A stretch of 22,500 bases of DNA, from positions 1 through 22,500 of IMG/VR virus record IMGVR_UViG_3300042567_000192; one strand, given 5' to 3'. Of the stretch, positions 7,483 through 13,127 are shown in pieces (the stretch's first letter is position 1; the number at the start of each line of letters is the position of its first letter). The notes beneath the pieces are model-generated. The model was not told where the DNA came from and made no database searches. It was given only the letters and a program-made list of their open reading frames with translations. The translations under genes and the position numbers were made by a program. The DNA is from a virus.

Positions 7483-8076
7483 ATGGTCAATGCTGAACAA
7501 TTAGCTAAATTGCATATTGGCCCAGAATGGGTTGATGCTTTAAATGCCACATTTGAAAAATTTGACATTTTGAACCCACTTCGGAAGGCGGCATTTATAG
7601 GGCAATGCGCTCACGAATCAGGTAATTTTAAACTTCTATCAGAGAATTTGAACTATCGTGCAGAGGCTTTGCAGAAGTTATGGCCTAAAAGGTTTGATGC
7701 TGCCAAGGCTCAAGCGTGTGCGAGAAATCCAAAGCTCATTGCTACGACTGTCTACAGCAACCGAATGGGCAACAGGGATGAGGCTTCTGGGGATGCTTGG
7801 CGGTTTATTGGCAGAGGATGTATCCAGCTAACTGGCTCGGCTAATTATTTCCATGCAGGGAAGGCTCTAGGAGTTGATCTCATTATGAACCCCGAGTTAG
7901 TGGCTACTCCGATGTATGCCGCACTAACTGCGGGATGGTTCTGGGATACGCATAAGCTAAACCAATACGCTGATTCCCGTGATTACAGAACCATGACTAA
8001 GAAGATCAATGGTGGTTTTATCGGTCTTGATGACAGAATTAAACACATTAACCATGCGATAGAAGTTCTTACCTAA
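7483..8076 (+). CDS. GH19-family endolysin (197 aa)
   Basis: The ATG 7483 follows AGGAG at 7470-7474 with 8-nt spacing. The protein is a single chitinase-class-I-like (GH19) lysozyme domain, the type that cleaves the glycan strand of peptidoglycan. Visible landmarks are GQCAHESGNFK (residues 40-50, catalytic-type E45), SENLNY (E54), the family signature GRGCIQLTG (110-118), GWFWD (151-155) and KINGG (174-178). There is no signal peptide, so export would depend on a holin. The length is normal for single-domain phage GH19 endolysins. It is separated from the spanin genes by the antisense endonuclease, and its 3' end overlaps the convergent 71-aa gene by 4 nt. Confidence 0.93.
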   Translation: MVNAEQLAKLHIGPEWVDALNATFEKFDILNPLRKAAFIGQCAHESGNFKLLSENLNYRAEALQKLWPKRFDAAKAQACARNPKLIATTVYSNRMGNRDEASGDAWRFIGRGCIQLTGSANYFHAGKALGVDLIMNPELVATPMYAALTAGWFWDTHKLNQYADSRDYRTMTKKINGGFIGLDDRIKHINHAIEVLT

Positions 8077-8288
8077 GAAATCCTAGCAGGGCAATCTCTA
8101 CCTTGATTGCAAGTGTTTAAACAGGGTGGACACCTTTTCATGTCCCTGACAAAGGAAGCAAAACTCTGTGCTGTGTCACCAAAGGCTTTCATCTTGTCGA
8201 ACTCCTTGGCAACCTCCTCCAACACTTCGTTTCGGTCTGGTCTATCAATGAATTCATGGTCATTGAGCCATGTTCTGATGATTCCCAT
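8073..8288 (-). CDS. Small phage protein with Cys-rich C-terminus (71 aa)
   Basis: This is the last gene of the leftward early operon, directly abutting the stop of the preceding gene. The first 45 residues are a charged helical region (RNEVLEEVAKEFDKMKAFGD). The C-terminus holds four Cys (RCPPCLNTCNQGRDCPARIS), which could bind a metal ion. I associate this CNQGRDCPAR-type ending with small uncharacterised phage proteins. There is no catalytic motif and the function is unknown. An overlapping plus-strand frame at 8107-8319 is a shadow. Confidence 0.75.
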   Translation of the reverse strand: MGIIRTWLNDHEFIDRPDRNEVLEEVAKEFDKMKAFGDTAQSFASFVRDMKRCPPCLNTCNQGRDCPARIS

Positions 8289-8474
8289 TTATCTTACCCT
8301 GCGAAGAGGAAACTCTTGAAACTTCTCGGGTGGTGGGGGCAGCATCTTCTCTGAAGGTGGAGTCCATCCATGCTTTCTCCAGATTGCCTGAACGTCTGAT
8401 CCTGAAGACCATTTAAAGTCTTTGTTTGCCACTGAAGGGTAACTGATCTTTGAATAAGGTGGTTTTTCTATCAT
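8289..8474 (-). CDS. Small conserved phage protein (61 aa)
   Basis: It overlaps the upstream gene by 4 nt and its stop abuts the next ATG, so it is operonic. The product (SYPSVANKDFKWSSGSDVQA, then IWRKHGWTPPSEK, then PPPPEKFQEFPLRRVR) contains an aromatic DVQAIWRKHGWTPPSE motif. I associate this with short phage proteins of unknown role; a helix-turn-helix-like fragment is possible (DVQAIWRKHGW). Pro-rich residues 45-55 may be a linker or disordered tail. There is no membrane or signal segment. Confidence 0.7.
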   Translation of the reverse strand: MIEKPPYSKISYPSVANKDFKWSSGSDVQAIWRKHGWTPPSEKMLPPPPEKFQEFPLRRVR

Positions 8475-8806
8475 TTAATTACTTTCATAACACGTTGAGA
8501 GCGTCCCGTACTGGATTTGCGTCTTTCACCAGTATCCTCAATAAACCCCTTGCGAATTAGTGGCGCATATCGTGGGCTTATTGTTTGTATGCCATGACTC
8601 GGAAAATGTGTCATTACGTCATCTGCAATGCATCCATTTGGGTACTTTGCAATGACCTCATACACCATTTGCTCTAACTTGGTTGAATCAACCTTTTCAG
8701 CAGCATCTTTGCTTGTATCTGGGTCTTCTTTGCGTACCATCTTAAACGCTTCAGTACCAAAGAATCTACCGACTGTCTCATTCATGTTATCAAAAAATGT
8801 ACTCAT
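8471..8806 (-). CDS. Winged-helix-like DNA-binding protein (111 aa)
   Basis: The ATG 8806 follows AGGAG with 6-nt spacing. After about 25 variable residues comes DPDTSKDAAEKVDSTKLEQM, then a winged-helix-like fold: VYEVIAKYPNGCIADDVMTH, ISPRYAPLIRKGFIEDTGER (helix 3 and wing), and a basic end (STGRSQRVMKVIK). The pattern of strand-separating Gly and R-rich wing is common in small phage transcription or replication modulators. It sits between the SSB-like gene (88-nt gap upstream) and two small genes, in the recombination operon. DNA binding is inferred from the pattern, and the target is unknown. Confidence 0.78.
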   Translation of the reverse strand: MSTFFDNMNETVGRFFGTEAFKMVRKEDPDTSKDAAEKVDSTKLEQMVYEVIAKYPNGCIADDVMTHFPSHGIQTISPRYAPLIRKGFIEDTGERRKSSTGRSQRVMKVIK

Positions 8807-8894
8807 TATTAACTCCTGTTGGTTGGGGCTACGACTGCTCGTCTACAAGCTTTCAAAAAGTATAAAACAGCTTTCACCCCGTGGTTATGTTAAC

Positions 8895-9131
8895 TCAAAA
8901 GGGCAAATCCGACTCATCAAAACTTGCCTTTTTAGGGGCTTGTTTAGGCTGATATTCTTCTTTAGGAGATACTGCTAACCCCATGAATTTGCCTGACTTT
9001 CCCTCTTTAATCCATGCAGATAGCCAGTAATCCTGACCGCCCACAGTAATATTTCCTTTGTAATCAGGGTGTTTCTCTGACTCTTTTTTGTCGTTCTTGA
9101 ACAAAACGCCTGAGTTATCCTTCTTTTCCAT
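8895..9131 (-). CDS. Small SSB-like protein with acidic tail (78 aa)
   Basis: The start is ATG 9131, overlapping the endonuclease stop (TGATG) with AAGGA a few nt upstream; a GTG one codon earlier is possible. The body (DNSGVLFKNDKKESEKHPDY, then ITVGGQDYWLSAWIKEGKSG, then KFMGLAVSPK) is a short beta-rich domain with aromatic and basic residues. The chain ends in DESDLPF, an acidic tip with terminal Phe like that of bacterial single-stranded DNA-binding proteins (DDDIPF), which recruits partners. It is encoded with a single-strand annealing protein, supporting a recombination or ssDNA-binding role. It is shorter than true SSB (about 150-170 aa). The body belongs to a family seen in phages and bacteria with no proven function that I know. 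Confidence 0.75.
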   Translation of the reverse strand: MEKKDNSGVLFKNDKKESEKHPDYKGNITVGGQDYWLSAWIKEGKSGKFMGLAVSPKEEYQPKQAPKKASFDESDLPF

Positions 9132-9631
9132 CACATTTCCTTTGCTTTCTTTGCATATTCATTATGCGTATGAAGTTTAACTGCAGCATCACAATATGCT
9201 TTGTGTGCATCTTCTGCTTTAGAAAAATAACCTAAATGCTTTACTTTTCCACAAGCAGTTATTTGAGCTGCGAACCTATTTCCTTTTTTAACAACACCTT
9301 TATACCCAGTAGTATTGTTTATATAAAATTTTTTGTTTTGTGAGTTTTCTGAAAACTTACAATCCCTTAAATTTTCTATTCTGTTGTCATCTCTTATTCT
9401 GTTGATATGGTCTATTGTGTATGTTGGTAATTCTCCGTATATATAAAGCCATGCAAGTCTATGAACTTTAAATGGCTTTCTGTTAATTGATGTTCTCAAA
9501 TATCCGTCAGTACCCATTGTGTTCAAAATTTGCCCAGCTTTTGCATTGTTTGCTACAGTAACTTTTCTTGTAAAAATTCCTGTATTGCTGTCGTAATCAA
9601 ATAATGACTTAACAAGTTCCTGCGTAATCAT
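9131..9631 (-). CDS. AP2/HNH homing-type endonuclease within recombination operon (166 aa)
   Basis: The ATG 9631 lies 1 nt past the stop of the annealing-protein gene, with GGAGC five nt upstream. The domain order matches the other endonuclease in the window: N-terminal lead-in (GIFTRKV, GYLRTSIN), HNH_3 nuclease at 55-100 (VHRLAW, IDHINRIRDDNRIENLR, SENSQN; H57, H75, N83, N87), and an AP2-like domain at 108-150 (FAAQITACGKVKHLGYFSKA). Unlike the other copy, the C-terminus (YCDAAVKLHTHNEYAKKAKE) looks complete. It is co-oriented with the operon and wedged between two functionally linked genes. A homing element that landed here while keeping translational coupling on both sides is the likely explanation. 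The DNA is visibly AT-richer than neighbours. Confidence 0.88.
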   Translation of the reverse strand: MITQELVKSLFDYDSNTGIFTRKVTVANNAKAGQILNTMGTDGYLRTSINRKPFKVHRLAWLYIYGELPTYTIDHINRIRDDNRIENLRDCKFSENSQNKKFYINNTTGYKGVVKKGNRFAAQITACGKVKHLGYFSKAEDAHKAYCDAAVKLHTHNEYAKKAKEM

Positions 9632-10240
9632 TTATAGCTCCTTCGCCTTTTTCAAAGCTGAACGCACTTTACTGGGAAGCAGAGTCCACAATGCTATTTT
9701 TTGTTCGCTATCTAAGTTCTCTCCTTCCAACTTATCCCAAGCTGCCTTGGGGTCACCTTGCTCACACATGGCAATCAATTCCATTGCCATCTCTTGCAAG
9801 TACTGTAATTCCTCTGGAGGAATATTATCTTGTGCGCCTTGAGTAGGTGTAATCACTACTGATCTGCCCTCTTCAGGCAAGTCTTCACCCGCAAAAATGT
9901 ATAGCCCGAGTCCATGTAGTGCCAGGGCTTTGGTCATACAACGCATGATGGCTGTGTTTACCGCAAAAGCATCGGGAGTAGGGATGGCCTTGTTTCTGTA
10001 GTCCATCACGGGTAATTGACAAGTCATTGGTTTGCCAAACATGGTAGCGGTAACGAACACCATTGCCGTACCATTTATGTCCATGAAACACTTGTCGCCA
10101 AACATCTCTACTTTGTAGGTAGCGGTAGGATCAGCCTTGAGAGCTTCTGCCCATGCCCAAGCCCATGACAGGTAGGTCAGGTTGTTTTTCTTCTCTGTAT
10201 GAGAATTGACATCTTTTTTAAGTAACGCTTCTATTGACAT
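9632..10240 (-). CDS. Sak3-like (DUF1071) single-strand annealing protein (202 aa)
   Basis: The ATG 10240 has a strong AAAGGAG five nt upstream, formed by the last codons of the previous gene. Conserved blocks of the DUF1071/Sak3 family are visible: LTYLSWAWAWAEALKADPTA (21-40), central strands (VFVTATMFGKPMTCQLPVMD) and AVNTAIMRCMTKALALHGLG followed by LYIFAGEDLP (93-122). The family belongs to the Rad52-like annealing proteins that coat and pair single-stranded DNA for phage recombination and replication restart. The C-terminal 70 residues are helical and variable. The SSB-like protein downstream would be a partner, and RusA in the opposite operon could resolve the resulting junctions. Confidence 0.88.
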   Translation of the reverse strand: MSIEALLKKDVNSHTEKKNNLTYLSWAWAWAEALKADPTATYKVEMFGDKCFMDINGTAMVFVTATMFGKPMTCQLPVMDYRNKAIPTPDAFAVNTAIMRCMTKALALHGLGLYIFAGEDLPEEGRSVVITPTQGAQDNIPPEELQYLQEMAMELIAMCEQGDPKAAWDKLEGENLDSEQKIALWTLLPSKVRSALKKAKEL

Positions 10241-10241
10241 A

Positions 10242-10430
10242 TTAACTCCTTTGATTTTCGTTTAACTCTTGTTGAATAATCTCTTTTTGTTGTTCAGGAA
10301 ATAAATCCTTGAACTCGATAAAGTCTGCTTCTTGGCAGCAAACTATTTTATCCCCTTTGATTGTCAGGCAATAGGGGCAGTAGTGTATGTCTGAGAACTC
10401 TGACACATAGGTTTGGAATAGTGTTTTCAA
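10242..10430 (-). CDS. Small Cys-containing phage protein (62 aa)
   Basis: The ATG 10430 overlaps the upstream gene by 4 nt (ATGA), and its last codons supply the ribosome binding site of the annealing-protein gene. The middle (HYCPYCLTIKGDKIVCCQEA) holds a CxxC pair and a CC pair spaced like a zinc-binding knuckle. The C-terminal half is an acidic helix (FKDLFPEQQKEIIQQELNE). I associate this arrangement with small uncharacterised phage proteins. The early-operon position suggests a role in host takeover or replication, without direct evidence. Confidence 0.75.
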   Translation of the reverse strand: MKTLFQTYVSEFSDIHYCPYCLTIKGDKIVCCQEADFIEFKDLFPEQQKEIIQQELNENQRS

Positions 10431-10627
10431 TGGAAACTTTCATAAGCCATTGTCCACAGAACATCACCCGCCAGATCGGTAAGTTTGTTCAACTCATCTT
10501 CTGTCAATGGTGTTCCATCTTCATAGCATCCACTTGAGAAGTAGGCATCAGAGAAGTCTGGAAAGTCTCTGCTATCTACTCCATCTACTTCTAGGTCTAC
10601 AACCTTTTTTCCATTAAGAATCGGCAT
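10427..10627 (-). CDS. Small acidic phage protein, first gene of the leftward operon (66 aa)
   Basis: The start is set at ATG 10627, five nt after AGGAG. The open frame reaches to 10666 but would put the ribosome binding site inside the gene. The product begins MPILNGKKVVDLEVDGVDSR and continues with an acidic segment (DFPDFSDAYFSSGCYEDGTP) and a C-terminal helix (LTEDELNKLTDLAGDVLWTM). It looks like a small folded acidic protein. There is no enzyme motif. Being first behind the divergent promoter, it should be expressed early. Confidence 0.78.
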   Translation of the reverse strand: MPILNGKKVVDLEVDGVDSRDFPDFSDAYFSSGCYEDGTPLTEDELNKLTDLAGDVLWTMAYESFH

Positions 10628-10644
10628 ATTTACTCCTGTTAAGC

Positions 10645-10681
10645 GTGGGTTACTGTTTGCCCACACCGATAATGTGCCACA
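10645..10681. promoter_or_regulatory. Inverted repeats in the divergent control region
   Basis: There are two dyads. GTGGG at 10645-10649 pairs with CCCAC at 10660-10664. A 9-bp odd palindrome TGTGcCACA occupies 10673-10681. Both lie downstream of the leftward -10 (10694-10699), so they could be operators or 5'-leader elements of the leftward operon. Functional assignment is inference. Confidence 0.35.
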
Positions 10682-10693
10682 CCTTTTTATCTT

Positions 10694-10722
10694 TTTATAC
10701 TAGGATAAACCCTAATAGACAA
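10694..10722 (-). promoter_or_regulatory. Sigma70-type promoter for the leftward recombination operon
   Basis: Reading leftward, TTGTCT (10722-10717) is followed after exactly 17 nt by TATAAA (10699-10694). It lies about 67 nt before the first start codon of the minus-strand operon, in the only sizeable gap between the divergent operons. I could not assign an equally good rightward promoter here. Confidence 0.6.
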
Positions 10723-10750
10723 GCATAAAAACAACAGTAGTATTCTGAGT

Positions 10751-10930
10751 ATGAAAACTGAAATACTTGAAAAAAGATGCGCTGAAGCCTTGCTTGGGTA
10801 CTCTCAAACAATGGCAGATGCTTATACAACCGAACCAGAGGACTTTGATGCGGCTGTAACAGCTTTGCTTGCCAGAACGCTAGAACTCCATCTAAACCGA
10901 ACAATCAACCTGGAGAACCTTTACAAATGA
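10751..10930 (+). CDS. Small helical protein, first gene of the rightward early operon (59 aa)
   Basis: The ATG 10751 to TGA 10928-10930 overlaps the next start (ATGA). The product (MKTEILEKRCAEALLGYSQT, then MADAYTTEPEDFDAAVTALL, then ARTLELHLNRTINLENLYK) is entirely helical and amphipathic, with no Cys-rich or membrane region. The upstream ribosome binding site is weak (only GAG near the start). The coupling to the next gene and absence of an alternative gene in this strip support it; an antisense frame here has no coupling. No family is recognised. Confidence 0.6.
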   Translation: MKTEILEKRCAEALLGYSQTMADAYTTEPEDFDAAVTALLARTLELHLNRTINLENLYK

Positions 10931-11289
10931 CCCAAGAAGCAGTAATCAGAGCATTACAAAACGGCCCACTTACTTCCTACCAAATAGAGGATTTAACAGG
11001 CATACCAAGACTATCTATTGCAGCTTGTTGCACAAAAATGAGCTACAAGAAGAAGCTAAAAATTGGAAAAATTAAGATGGGTCGGTCTTGGGTTTCTCAG
11101 TACACATTAGCTCCACACATGATTGAGGCTGAAAAGGTAGAAGAGCCTCGTGATCTGCTAAACCCGTTTGACATCAGAAACGCTAAAGGCATCTTCACTA
11201 AGGCTGAATATGCTTCTATGAACTCCCAAGCTGTCAGATTGTTTGGCAGACAACCAACAAACGAAATTACCAACAATCAATTTATTTGA
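10927..11289 (+). CDS. Winged-helix-type DNA-binding protein (120 aa)
   Basis: It is coupled to the preceding small gene by ATGA. Residues 1-60 read as a winged helix: helix 1 (QEAVIRALQNGP), helix-turn-helix (LTSYQIEDLTGIPRLSIAAC) and a basic wing (KKKLKIGKIKMGRSWVSQYT). This is the pattern of small phage transcription regulators or replication-linked factors that sense operators. The C-terminal half (RDLLNPFDIRNAKGIFTKAE, then ASMNSQAVRLFGRQ) is of unknown fold. As the second gene from the divergent control region it is a candidate early regulator. DNA-binding specificity cannot be read from the sequence. Confidence 0.78.
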   Translation: MTQEAVIRALQNGPLTSYQIEDLTGIPRLSIAACCTKMSYKKKLKIGKIKMGRSWVSQYTLAPHMIEAEKVEEPRDLLNPFDIRNAKGIFTKAEYASMNSQAVRLFGRQPTNEITNNQFI

Positions 11290-11312
11290 TACAATGTTTT
11301 GAAACACGGCTA

Positions 11313-11394
11313 GGTACGAAGTCATGAGCGTACCGAAAAGAGAAGTCTCCCCTCCTGCCGCAGTTTCTTTTAGGGAGAATTGGAACAAGAGACT
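11313..11394 (+). promoter_or_regulatory. Structured 5' leader of the DUF1376 gene
   Basis: The 108-nt gap contains several complementary segments. GGTACG (11313-11318) pairs with CGTACC (11329-11334) around a 10-nt loop. TCTCCC (11346-11351) pairs with GGGAGA (11373-11378), a purine stretch that could act as a ribosome binding site. AGTCTC (11344-11349) can instead pair with GAGACT (11389-11394), four nt before the start codon at 11398. The last two pairings share bases and exclude each other, as in a switch. This is seen in sequence; function is inferred. Confidence 0.45.
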
Positions 11395-11422
11395 GCTATG
11401 CACTACTATTCATTTCATGTGA
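11324..11422 (+). CDS. Candidate 32-aa ORF overlapping the DUF1376 start
   Basis: The ATG 11324 lies in the loop of the leader hairpin, with AGGT at 11312-11315 about 8 nt upstream, and the frame ends at TGA 11420-11422, 25 nt into the DUF1376 gene. The product is MSVPKREVSPPAAVSFRENW followed by NKRLLCTTIHFM. Translating it would open the stems around the DUF1376 start, so it could act as a coupling leader peptide. It has no recognised family and could be chance; the case rests on position only. Confidence 0.35.
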   Translation: MSVPKREVSPPAAVSFRENWNKRLLCTTIHFM

Positions 11423-12171
11423 GTGACTACATTCACGATACAGCGCATTTATCTTTGTACGAAGATTTAGCGTTTAGGCGTTTACTAGACTTGTACTACA
11501 CAAGCGAAAAGCCTATCCCAAATAAAACCCATGAGGTTTCCAGACGGATAAGGATGGCAAATCAAATCAATGCCGTTCAAACAGTTCTGGAGGAATTCTT
11601 TATGTATGACATAGAGAATGATTGTTGGTTTCACAAAAGATGTGATGAAACTATTTTGGCTTATCAGGCAAAAGCAGAGCGTAATAGGGAGGTTGGAAAG
11701 CTTGGTGGTAGACCTAAAGCAAACCCAAACGCTATCCCACAAGAAACCCAAGTGGTTTCCAAAGATAACCCTAACCAAGAACCAATAACCATTAACCATA
11801 AACCAATTAAAGAGAACAAGAAAGGCTCACGCCTATCTCAAGATTGGTTTCTCAGTAAATCAATGGGAGATTGGGCTACTCAGGAAAGACCAGACCTAGA
11901 TGTTCGTCAGGTTGCTGAACAGTTTAAAGATTACTGGATTGCCCAAGCAGGTCAAAAGGGTGTCAAGTTGGATTGGGATGCAACATGGCGTAATTGGGTA
12001 CGCAACACCAAAGCTGTTAAGCCAAATCCCTATGACGTTGGGAAGACCACAGTTCCTTCAAAGAATGAGCCTAACCTTGCTTTGATAAAGATTGAAGAAG
12101 ACGCAAAAAAGGCAGCACCTATTCCGCTAGAAGTCTTGGCTAAGATGGCTCAAATCAGGGGCAGAGCATGA
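11398..12171 (+). CDS. DUF1376 replication-type phage protein (257 aa)
   Basis: An in-frame TTG at 11380 exists, but ATG 11398 gives the family's usual N-terminus (MHYYSFHVSDYIHDTAHLSL). Residues 1-90 are the DUF1376 domain (EDLAFRRLLDLYYTSEKPIP, then VLEEFFMYDIENDCWFHKRC). A basic linker follows (residues about 95-145, REVGKLGGRPKANPNA). The C-terminal domain (LSQDWFLSKSMGDWATQERP, then LDWDATWRNWVRNTK) resembles the end of phage replication-initiator and helicase-loader proteins. DUF1376 proteins usually sit in phage replication modules; the precise activity is not established. It heads a coupled run with Mom-like and RusA genes, overlapping the Mom-like start by 4 nt. It is the only replication-type gene visible here. 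Confidence 0.85.
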   Translation: MHYYSFHVSDYIHDTAHLSLYEDLAFRRLLDLYYTSEKPIPNKTHEVSRRIRMANQINAVQTVLEEFFMYDIENDCWFHKRCDETILAYQAKAERNREVGKLGGRPKANPNAIPQETQVVSKDNPNQEPITINHKPIKENKKGSRLSQDWFLSKSMGDWATQERPDLDVRQVAEQFKDYWIAQAGQKGVKLDWDATWRNWVRNTKAVKPNPYDVGKTTVPSKNEPNLALIKIEEDAKKAAPIPLEVLAKMAQIRGRA

Positions 12172-12824
12172 GAGTGTTGCCAATAAACAACTTTGAAGTT
12201 GAACCTTGGTTGCTTGAAAAACACTATGCCAAGCGTATGCCACAAATAATGTTTTCTTTTGGGCTATACAAGGATGATATTCTTGTTGGCGTAATCACTT
12301 ATGGCATCCCTGCCTCGCCATCACTTTGCATGGGAATCTGTGGCAAAGAATACTCAGATAAGGTTTTAGAGTTAAATCGAGTCTGTCTGTTGGACAACCA
12401 CAAAAACGAAGCATCATTCCTTGTTGCGAACTCAATCAAGTTATTGCCAAAACCAATGATTGTTGTTTCTTATGCTGATACCAGTAAGGGTCATGTTGGC
12501 TACGTTTATCAAGCCACCAATTTCCTTTACACAGGACTTTCAGCAAATAGAGTTGATTGGACCATCAAAGGGCAAGAACATAAGCATTCAAAAACCATTA
12601 GTGATGGTATGACACTTGAGGGAATAAAAGAGCTTCATGGTGATGATTTTTATTACACAGAGCGTTCAAGAAAACATAGATATATTATCTTTCATGGTTC
12701 AAAAACTGATAAAAAAGTTTTACGTTCTAAATTGAAATACGAAGTTATGCCATATCCAAAAGGTGACTCTGAAAGATATGACTCTGGAACAACTGTAAAA
12801 ACACAACAACTTTTATTCGTATGA
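12168..12824 (+). CDS. Mom-like DNA adenine-modification protein (218 aa)
   Basis: It starts in the previous stop (ATGA) and ends in the next start (ATGA). The protein has hallmarks of the Mom family (phage Mu Mom, a GNAT-fold enzyme that adds a methylcarbamoyl group to adenine N6 in DNA and protects it from restriction): MFSFGLYKDDILVGVITYGI (28-47), LELNRVCLLDNHKNEASFLV (67-86), SYADTSKGHVGYVYQATNFL (101-120) and a basic C-terminal block ERSRKHRYIIF (165-175). The conserved SYAD...GH.G..YQATN core matches what I know of the family. Length is close to Mu Mom (about 230 aa). No Com-like zinc-finger translational activator is adjacent. The 3' half is AT-rich compared with neighbours. Activity on this phage's DNA is inferred. 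Confidence 0.85.
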   Translation: MRVLPINNFEVEPWLLEKHYAKRMPQIMFSFGLYKDDILVGVITYGIPASPSLCMGICGKEYSDKVLELNRVCLLDNHKNEASFLVANSIKLLPKPMIVVSYADTSKGHVGYVYQATNFLYTGLSANRVDWTIKGQEHKHSKTISDGMTLEGIKELHGDDFYYTERSRKHRYIIFHGSKTDKKVLRSKLKYEVMPYPKGDSERYDSGTTVKTQQLLFV

Positions 12825-12934
12825 ACTACTTTGAAGCCATGAGACTGCTAGACAGAGTTAAGGAAGGCGTACCTTATCCCGTACGTTTAATCAATCAAGC
12901 ATTGGAGCTAACTGGTGATCTGGAGCAGACGTAA
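12821..12934 (+). CDS. Small conserved-looking phage protein (37 aa)
   Basis: The ATG 12821 overlaps the Mom-like stop (ATGA) and the frame ends at TAA 12932-12934, 20 nt inside the next gene. The product (MNYFEAMRLLDRVKEGVPYP, then VRLINQALELTGDLEQT) is a compact helix-loop-helix. The pattern YFEAMRLLDRV..GVPYPV..IN.AL.LTGD looks conserved to me from other phages, though I cannot check. It supplies the ribosome binding site of the next gene. Function unknown. Confidence 0.65.
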   Translation: MNYFEAMRLLDRVKEGVPYPVRLINQALELTGDLEQT

Positions 12935-13127
12935 TATTCAAGGCCCAAGCGATAGAGTAATCCTCGAACAGTCTGAAGCTAGAGAACTCTATCGGAATTG
13001 GGAAGGCAGTAAAAATCGTGACCTTATCAGGGCGAGACTTGAGAGAGCCGAAAGAATTTATGGTACTGGTGCTAGAGACAGAATCCGAGCTTTTATGAAA
13101 CAAATGCAAGATGGGACACTACTATGA
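12915..13127 (+). CDS. Small basic helical phage protein (70 aa), GTG start
   Basis: The GTG 12915 is supported by GGAG at 12904-12907 seven nt upstream and overlaps the previous gene by 20 nt; it ends in the RusA start (ATGA). The chain is basic and helical, with MIWSRRNIQGPSDRVILEQS, then LYRNWEGSKNRDLIRARLER, then AERIYGTGARDRIRAFMKQM. The regular Arg spacing suggests nucleic-acid contact. It lies between a DNA-modification gene and a junction resolvase. No named family is recognised. Confidence 0.75.
   Translation: MIWSRRNIQGPSDRVILEQSEARELYRNWEGSKNRDLIRARLERAERIYGTGARDRIRAFMKQMQDGTLL

Noticed and set aside
7167-7496. 109-aa plus-strand frame through the antisense endonuclease
   Set aside because: It is the reverse shadow of the HNH gene. 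Its last 30 residues run through the spacer and have no independent start.
10695-10904. Antisense 69-aa frame
   Set aside because: It runs across the divergent promoter region and a coupled 59-aa plus-strand gene, and has no ribosome binding site.
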